Positions 9,109-15,105 of a stretch of DNA of 15,105 nt are shown here, one piece after another. The notes beneath the pieces are model-generated. The model was not told the DNA's origin and did not search any database. It saw only the letters and a program-made list of their open reading frames with translations. Location: positions 971 through 16,075 of the forward strand of contig JAAMXP010000780.1 of NCBI GenBank assembly GCA_019693395.1, given 5' to 3'. Made by a program: the position numbers and the translations under genes. How positions within the stretch are numbered: position 1 is the stretch's first letter; the number at the start of each line of letters is the position of its first letter. The stretch is from Ettlia oleoabundans. Taxonomy: Eukaryota; Chlorophyta; Chlorophyceae; Chlamydomonadales.

Positions 9109-9189
9109 ATGGACTGCCCTCATTGCGTAGCACAATGCAGGCTCTACGCTGCTTTAAGATCAACCTTTGCCTTTCTGCTTTTACAGTGA
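9109..9189 (+). other. Possible upstream ORF in the TGD1 5' leader (26 codons)
   Basis: If transcription starts near 9080, the first ATG would be at 9109. It opens a 26-residue frame with a CX2C and further Cys, ending at TGA 9187-9189. Its last codons lie on an acceptor-like tract (CTTTCTGCTTTTACAG), so the leader may instead be spliced at 9186. A second upstream ATG at 9272 is in frame with TGD1. Whether any of these is translated cannot be told from sequence alone. Confidence 0.25.
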
Positions 9190-9403
9190 GACTTGCTATT
9201 TTGGTTGTTGACGCCTTCCTGCTGACGATTATAATCTGACGCCACTGGCAGATTGGCCGCAGAATCTCGGCATGTGGCGCCAGCCTGGTGACCACCAGTG
9301 TTGTGACTGCATTTGCCGGAACTCGCAACTATTTCATCAGGGCTATCTGTGCACGCTTTGCAAACATCCTGACTGTGATAGACGCTTGCAGGCGGAAAAC
9401 ATC

Positions 9404-12052
9404 ATGGTAGCGGTCGCCCTGGCGGGTTGCGGCGTGGCAAGCACATCTGTGCGATGCCACCCACAACATATGCAACTTGTAATGCCCCGGAGCTTCGGTC
9501 CCTTGCGCATCCGGCGAACGGGTTTCGCGGGTGGGCTGCAAATACCACCGCAACGACCGTCTATAGCAGTTCAGTATCGTAGACAGCGACCGGCAGCGGC
9601 AAGCAGCATAGCGACGGCAGAAGGCGGCAGCAGTGGCGGGGCGGAACCCCAGGCGACAGCGGCAGCCAGCGGCAGCGACTGCGGCAGCAGTAACGGCAGT
9701 GTAAACGAGGTGCTGCAGCACGCTTGGAACTGGCTGTGCAGCATCAAGCCGCCCAAGAGCCTGTGGCGCAGCATTGCAGCTCTGGTGCTGGGCGGAGAGG
9801 CGCTTGTGCGCATCTTGCAAGGTGACCAGGGCGCGCACGGAACCACCTGTTGCACCCAGCCCAGGCAACAATCAGTCTTTGTCTCCTGCGAAGTTCCGGT
9901 CGCAAGTCGACATCCAACAAGCAGCTTCAGCAGTAGCTTGCGTATTGCGTGACGGCAGCTGCCTGTAGTAGAACCCCGCATGCCAGCACCTCTAGCGCAC
10001 AGCAGTTCGCTAGCATCTCAAGTCAACCTGGCACTATACACTTGGTTCCAGCACTCTTCCATATTAAACATCTCCCTTGTTGTTTGTGAACCAATATGCA
10101 TCGTTGATTCCTGTTGCTGCAGGCAAGATTCACTGGAAGAACACGATAGAGCAGCTGAACATGGTGGGGCCCCGCTCCCTGGGTGTCTGCCTGCTGACGG
10201 CGGCCTTTGTGGGCATGGTGTTCACCATACAGTTCATTAGGTGGGCTCTTGGGAGGGTGCACCCTTGGTATGCCGCTGTGGTAGGTTTGAGCACAAGAAA
10301 GAGGAATGAGCATGCCATGAAGGGCTTTTCGATGTGTGCAAGTTGTGGTAGCCGAGGGTGTATGGAAGCCTGCATTGGGGAACCCAAAGCGAAAGCAAGC
10401 TGTGCGCGCTAGGTGCAAGCCTGCCTGCCTGTACGCTTTGCTTCTATGTACTGCCGAGGCACTGCCTTCTTTGGTTGGTGCTGCGCACATGCCAGCTGGC
10501 CCCCACTCGCTGCCCCTCTGTCCACCATTGCCGCCACATGCTCTGGTGCCCATATTGCCTGCTTTGCCATCCGGATCATAATCAACAATTGCAGGGAGTT
10601 TGCGAAGCTTGGGCTGACGCGGTCGGTGGGCGGCGTGCTGGCGCTGGCGCTGGCTCGGGAGCTGACCCCTGTGGTCACCTCCATCATTGTCGCCGGCAGG
10701 GTTGGCTCCGCATTTGCCGCTGAGCTGGGAACCATGCAGGTGGTTGCTGCCGGTGCTGCTGGTGGTGGCGCAGTGGGCGAAGTGGGGTGGCCAACCACCC
10801 TTTGCTCCTAATTCTGGCAACCACGCTGGATGTGTTTGACCACGCTGGATGTTTTTGATCCTTTGAGCATTGCTGAAATGCTGTGTATGCTAAGCAGCCA
10901 CGGTGCACCATCCATCTTTTACTTCAGCTTTTTCCATGAACTGTTCTACACATCACCGTTTTACAGGTTTCTGAGCAGACGGACTCTTTGAGGGTGCTTG
11001 GCAGCGACCCCGTGGACTACCTCATCACCCCGCGCGTGTTGGCCTGCATGATTGCAGGCCCCATACTCAATCTCCTCTGCTTCTGCATGGGTGAGCTGGC
11101 GCCTGCCTGATGTGGTGCAGTTGCTTGATCAGGAGTGCTGCTGATGTTCTCCTATGAACCGTCATCCATATCTTGTTCCTTTCCTCATGTCACGTCCACC
11201 ATGATTGTCTCTTCTTCCTCGACACTCCCTGGTGCTGCCCATCTGCCTGGCAGCCAGTTTGCTGCTTGCGTACATGGCACCACACCCTACCTCCCCTTTC
11301 TCACCCTTGTCGCCATATTTCCTATCCGACCAAACTCAACAGGCATGGTGGCCAGTGGGCTGCTAGGGGACTATGCAGCGGCCCTGCTTGCTCAGACATG
11401 TCTGTGTTATTCCCTTGCCATGCCCGACATCCCTCGCACTTGCAGGCATGGCAGCCAGCGTACTGCTTGCCGACACGGTGTACAACGTCAGCTGCAACAT
11501 GATATTGGACTCAGCCATGCGCGCTGTCAGCTCCTGGGACATCATCACCTCTATGATCAAGTGCTGGGTGTTTGGAACCATCATCAGCACAGGTGCGTAT
11601 CCTGAGCTGCCGGTGGGCTGCTACCGTATTCATCATGGGGTATGGTATGGCAGTGCCGGCCTGGTTTGGTGTCAGGATACCAGGGCAGAAGGGCAGCAGG
11701 GCACTGAGTGCCATCCTTGCGCGCAAGATGGATGACGAACTTGTTTTTGCCTGGTTGTTGCAGTGCCTGTGCATCAGTTGTAAAGGTGATGAACTGATGG
11801 GCACGCATTTGCATGCCTCCTAGGCAGTCTAGTTACGTCGCTTACGCGTGATTGCCTCCCATGCACTTCTCCCCCTTGATGCCCGCAGTAAGCTGTGCCT
11901 GGGGCTACACCACCACTGGAGGCGCCAAGGGCGTGGGCGAGAGCACAACCTCGGCTGTTGTCATATCACTGGTGCTCATCTTTGTGTTTGACTTCATGCT
12001 GAGCATGATGTTCTTCCAGGGATCCGGAGATGCGCTCAAGCAGTGCTTCTAG
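9404..12052 (+). CDS. TGD1: TGD1, MlaE-type permease of the chloroplast envelope lipid importer
   Basis: TGD1 is the membrane permease of the TGD1/TGD2/TGD3 ABC transporter in the inner chloroplast envelope, which imports ER-derived glycerolipid precursors for thylakoid lipid synthesis. Exons are 9404-9821, 10123-10240, 10595-10739, 10967-11090, 11446-11592 and 11889-12052. They join in phase to 371 residues (Arabidopsis TGD1 has about 350). Residues 1 to about 60 are rich in Ala, Ser, Arg and Val with no acidic residue until about residue 70, as in a chloroplast transit peptide. An Ala/Gly/Ser linker follows. The MlaE domain starts at about SLWRSIAALVLGGEALVRIL and contains GPRSLGVCLLTAAFVGMVF, GRVGSAFAAELGTMQVSEQ (the cytoplasmic loop expected to contact the ATPase; Q227-V228 spans an exon joint), DPVDYLITPRV and TTTGGAKGVGESTTSAVV, with several hydrophobic helices. 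The ATG at 9404 has A at -3 and G at +4. An in-frame ATG at 9272 would add 44 Cys-rich residues that do not look like a transit peptide. Introns are 227-355 bp. A DUF1995 gene follows 497 bp downstream. Confidence 0.97.
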
Positions 12053-12549
12053 CAAGGGATTCATTGGGCATAACTGTTGTTTACCGTCCCAACCAAGTAA
12101 TTTTCCCCCAACCCAACTGCGGCTTTTAACTAGAGACCCTGCACTGGATTGCCATCTTGGCATCAGAGCTAGTGACCTGCAAAAACAATGTCCAGCAGCT
12201 GTCTGAGGCCCATCGGCCAAAGGGATAAAGCACCAGCGGGGCGCAGCCGAGCGCGGTGTGCTGTTGCAATCCCGGCGCTCGCTCATCCTTGGAACTTTGG
12301 CCACCCTTACCTCAAGCAGTACTGAAGCAGGCACACTTCTGGTCCGGTTGTAGAGAAAACCGGGAGGTGACCTGCAGCGTGAGGGTATGCCAGTAAGCCC
12401 CAGCAACAGACCCCCCCCCCCATTGAGCGGCGGCACGCTATGCGTGCTGTCAACACCCAATCTCGGCGCTGCCGTTATGTCCTTCTCAGATTGCTTGTCA
12501 AGTGCATTAGGCGGCAGTCGACAACGATAAGCAACACGTACGCGTTGGG
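12053..12549 (+). other. TGD1 3' region and DUF1995 promoter/leader
   Basis: This gap between two same-strand genes holds no recognised gene. I found no TGTAA signal; a TGTAG occurs at 12349-12353. A run of 11 C lies at 12411-12421. Two ATGs precede the DUF1995 start: 12440 (out of frame, long open frame) and 12477 (17-codon frame ending in TAA). The DUF1995 transcript may therefore start downstream of them. The in-frame TAG near 12510 supports the ATG at 12550. Confidence 0.5.
12411..12421 (+). repeat. Poly-C run (11 C)
   Basis: Eleven consecutive C lie in the TGD1-DUF1995 intergenic region. This is a likely length-polymorphic or sequencing-error-prone site with no coding consequence in the model given here. 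Confidence 0.9.
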
Positions 12550-14260
12550 ATGGCGATCTGTAGTGCCCAGCTGCTCGTCTCGCAGCGCGGCCCTTGCGAG
12601 GCGCCTTGCAGGGCGACATGCAGCATACATAGCAGCCACAGATCTGTCAATCACAGAAGCGGCGGACAACGCCTGGCCACTCGGCTCACGTTCCGACAGC
12701 AAAGCAGCAGTGCTGCTCCGATTTGCCAGGCCACTGGCTTCTCGAAGCCAGCAGGAGATGCTGGAAGCGCCGACGCCGCAAAATTACCAAACTCCAGGGA
12801 GGAGGCGGTGAGTGTTGGCGGCCTGTCCTTGTACACTACTGCACCGTCACTGCCGCTTGCCTTCCGCAGCGGGCTTCCTGCCACCCACGGTGTTATACCT
12901 GCTCCATCGGCGCTTTGCAGGTCCAGCAAGCAGCAGCAGCCATCGCTGCACAGCTAGGTGGCAGCGGCGGTGCTAAGGGCAAGGGGTTTGCCGGTGGCAG
13001 CAGCTGCCGCAAGCTGACTGTCGATGTGCCTGTGGTGGAGAGCGGCGCAGCTGCGATGATGCAGCTAGCACAAGAGATCATTGCAGCCCTTCCCAAGCAG
13101 CTGCGGCAGCAATTCACGATTGTGAGCTGCGATGACAACCTCGACGCAGGCAGCAGCAGCAGCAGCGGCGGCGGGGGTGCCCCGGTGGTCAGCTTGAGGC
13201 AGTGCGTGGAAAATGGAGCAGACTTAGGTGGCTGCCTGCTCATCGCTGGACCCACGTCCGCGGAGGTGAATTTACTCTAGGATTCGATGATTTGCCAGCG
13301 CAGCTCGCAATGTGTGCCCCAGCTTGGTTCATACTTACCCCTGCAATGTGCTGAGAAGGTGCTGCCCAAGCATCAGCTACGGCTCGCTGCCTGCAAACTA
13401 TGTGTATGCTGCTTTCCCACCTGCGCACCTATGCGTGTGCTGCTTTCTTGCCTCACGAGTGTACGTGTGCTGCACTGTGCAAAGCCCTGCAGCTTGATGC
13501 CACAATGCGGCTGTTGGCGTACTGGCGTGGTCCAGGGGCGGTGGCGCTGAATGCAGACTGGAGCGCGGAGAGTGCGCCTGTCGAGCAGGTGGGCGGTGGT
13601 GGGTGTCAGCTAGGGATGTAAAGTCGCGATAACTCTGGCGGACATAAAGCTGCTGTAGCAGCACGGCACACTGCTGCAGAATGTGCAGCTTGATGGGTGA
13701 CATCCTTTGAGACCCGAACGCCCCTTTACCATTGCCCTGCTGCTCGCATGTATCTAGCGTCTGTTTGCATTCTGCTGCTATCCGACCTGCCTCGCCTCCG
13801 CTGCAGGTTGCCTTTGTCAAGTCGTTTGAGGCAGTATACTGCTTTTTGCCGCTGATGGTGAAGGTGCTGTTTATTGGCCAGGTGAGGGGGGCAGCACTGC
13901 AAATGCTGCTGTGCTGGCTGACTTGGGATGGTGCAGGAGGCTGGGGTTGGCGGGTTGCCCCAGTAGCGCACAAACTGTCCACCTAAATTATTCCTTTCAC
14001 ACCTGCCTGCCTTGTGTGCTGCCTTGCGTGCCCCGCAGGAGGGCGCTGTGTTCAAATGGTGCACAGGCGGCAACCCAGCGGCCACCTCATGGCGCATCTT
14101 TGGCAAGGAGGGCAATCGGTTGTTGCCCATTGGGCGCATGCAGCACCGGCCAAACAACGCCGACCTTGAAGCCGTGTTTTACAACGCGTATGCCGCCAAC
14201 AACCCGCTCAACCGCGGCATTAAGTTCATCCGAAGTATGGGGGACAGCAAGAAGAGGTAG
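12550..14260 (+). CDS. Chloroplast-targeted DUF1995-domain protein
   Basis: Exons are 12550-12807, 12921-13265, 13493-13588, 13807-13881 and 14039-14260. Every junction is phase 0, giving 331 residues. Residues 1 to about 60 (Cys/Ser/Arg/Ala-rich, almost no acidic residues) look like a plastid transit peptide. The DUF1995 domain then runs from LPNSREEAVQQAAAAIAAQL (about residue 79) through LTVDVPVVE and CLLIAGPTSAE to AVALNADWS, FVKSFEAVYCFLPL, WRIF and IGRMQHRPNNADLE. This order is typical of the family, which occurs in plants, algae and cyanobacteria and includes Arabidopsis LPA3, a photosystem II accumulation factor. I cannot say which family member this is. The third exon could start at 13460 instead of 13493 (acceptor GAG, adding 11 residues), but 13493 has the better CAG acceptor and the expected domain length. 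A Ser/Gly run at about residues 163-172 is a low-complexity insertion. The ATG at 12550 is the first after an in-frame TAG. Confidence 0.85.
13152..13178 (+). repeat. AGC/GGC trinucleotide run coding Ser-Gly in the DUF1995 gene
   Basis: Five AGC codons followed by GGC GGC GGG GGT encode Ser5-Gly4 inside the second exon. In-frame trinucleotide expansion is common in GC-rich algal genes. The run sits between two conserved parts of the DUF1995 domain, probably in a surface loop, and may vary in length between strains. Confidence 0.85.
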
Positions 14261-15105
14261 AACTGAAGGCGGCAGGCAGGCCAAAGCCAGCAGACGGGAC
14301 AAAAATCACCAGAAGCAGCTGTTGTTGCGAGTTGGGAGACGAACACCACTTGTTCTATTTGTTGATTATCCTCCCCGATATGATTCTCAACTGATTGCCC
14401 AGAGGTTTTCACATGCAGCACTTACACTATACCTAGGTAACAAACTAGAAGACTGTCCCAGGTGCACAGGCACTAAGCAAACGCCCGTCATGGCCAACAT
14501 GGGCAGAAGTGTACCCATTGACATGGCATGCAGATAATTGAGATTCTGATTGGACTACAGATTCATGTTCCTCCTGTTCAAATTGCCCTAGCCTCTGCAA
14601 AACATGCCCATTCAAGCTATGCCGTTGCTGGTAGCAACTGATGTGTAGGATACAACCCATGTGGGCCGCGCTATTCGCTGGAGCTGCTCAGCTCCTGCGT
14701 GCTGCCGCCTCGCCAGCCTGTCGCATCTCGGCAGCAGACTCAGGCTCAATGGTTGGCTCAGCACTGCCAATGCCTGCAGATGCACAGGTCAAGGGCTTGT
14801 GAGCAAAGAGTGTTGCAGGTGTTACTCTACATTGCTACAGCCGGTACTTGGCTGTAACCACTCTCAAGCTGTAGTGGACAACCTTCCGCACAAGTCTTGC
14901 CAGAACAGGTGCCAAACTGTAACGACAGCTGGGACCGCCGAGGGAGGGAGCTTGGGTGTAACAGTCCCAGGCCCATTGCTGCTTGCTGCACAAGCCAGCT
15001 ACTTTCCGCCATATCGCTATTACTGACGATCATGCACGGTTGGGAGAGGTAAACTAAGGTACCTCTAGCACGTAGAATCTAGCCTTGAAGTTACCAGCAA
15101 GGCTG
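14261..15105. other. Region downstream of the DUF1995 gene, no gene recognised
   Basis: No open frame here looks like a known protein, and no splice-joined coding series was found on either strand. The longest plus-strand frame (14661-15026) is Cys/Ser/Leu-rich without recognisable motifs. TGTAA, the usual green-algal polyadenylation signal, appears only at 14853-14857, 14918-14922 and 14957-14961. The DUF1995 transcript could therefore have a 3' untranslated region of about 600-700 nt, or these could be chance matches. Confidence 0.5.

Noticed and set aside
9329..9871. A 180-codon minus-strand frame opposite TGD1 exon 1
   Set aside because: It is a shadow of the GC-rich transit-peptide exon. 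The plus-strand product is a clear TGD1.
10023..10820. A 265-codon minus-strand frame across TGD1 exons 2-3 and their introns
   Set aside because: It spans confirmed plus-strand exons and introns, is His/Pro/Gly-rich, and has no recognisable domain.
13460..13492. An upstream extension of DUF1995 exon 3 starting after a GAG acceptor
   Set aside because: It is in phase, but it would add 11 residues where the family normally has a short helix; the CAG acceptor at 13492 fits better.
1..15105. Mobile elements, CRISPR arrays, tRNA or rRNA genes, phage or defence systems
   Set aside because: I saw no terminal repeats, transposase or reverse-transcriptase motifs, regularly spaced repeats, or tRNA-like T-loop and acceptor pairs. 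Without a covariance-model scan I cannot exclude an unusual small RNA.

Overview
This window is nuclear DNA from a green alga, most likely a chlorophyte and possibly a trebouxiophyte. It is G+C-rich and holds intron-dense genes for plant-type proteins: a plant-like cofactor-independent phosphoglycerate mutase, the chloroplast lipid-transport permease TGD1, and a chloroplast DUF1995 protein. Introns are mostly 200-400 bp. Every splice donor I could fix by reading frame begins GTG (mainly GTGAG, GTGCG or GTGGG). I saw nothing prokaryotic: no operons, Shine-Dalgarno spacing, CRISPR array, insertion sequence or phage gene.

Layout. (1) 1-2684, minus strand: the 5' half of iPGAM, seven exons including an 11-nt microexon; the gene runs off the left edge. 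(2) About 2685-3577: a divergent upstream region shared with a plus-strand gene whose 5' end I could not resolve. (3) 3648-5951, plus strand: an unrecognised protein with a low-complexity Ala/Pro-rich segment and a zinc-knuckle-like Cys/His cluster, apparently with a 4-nt microexon. (4) 5952-6976: convergent non-coding DNA with short repeats. (5) About 6977-8855, minus strand: a tentative unrecognised multi-exon gene with competing splice models. (6) 9404-12052, plus strand: complete TGD1 in six exons, with a TATA-like box and a small upstream ORF in front. (7) 12550-14260, plus strand: a complete DUF1995-domain gene in five exons. (8) 14261-15105: no gene recognised.

How the genes fit together. 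iPGAM is a glycolytic enzyme, and its start suggests the cytosolic form. TGD1 is the membrane permease of the TGD1/2/3 lipid importer of the inner chloroplast envelope. The DUF1995 protein has a plastid-targeting-like N-terminus. The TGD1-DUF1995 tandem therefore places two plastid proteins side by side, but linkage in an algal genome is weak evidence of joint function. The window shows no clear new biological system. The points most worth a second look are the microexon that encodes the catalytic serine of iPGAM, the apparent 4-nt microexon in the orphan gene, and the unresolved minus-strand locus.
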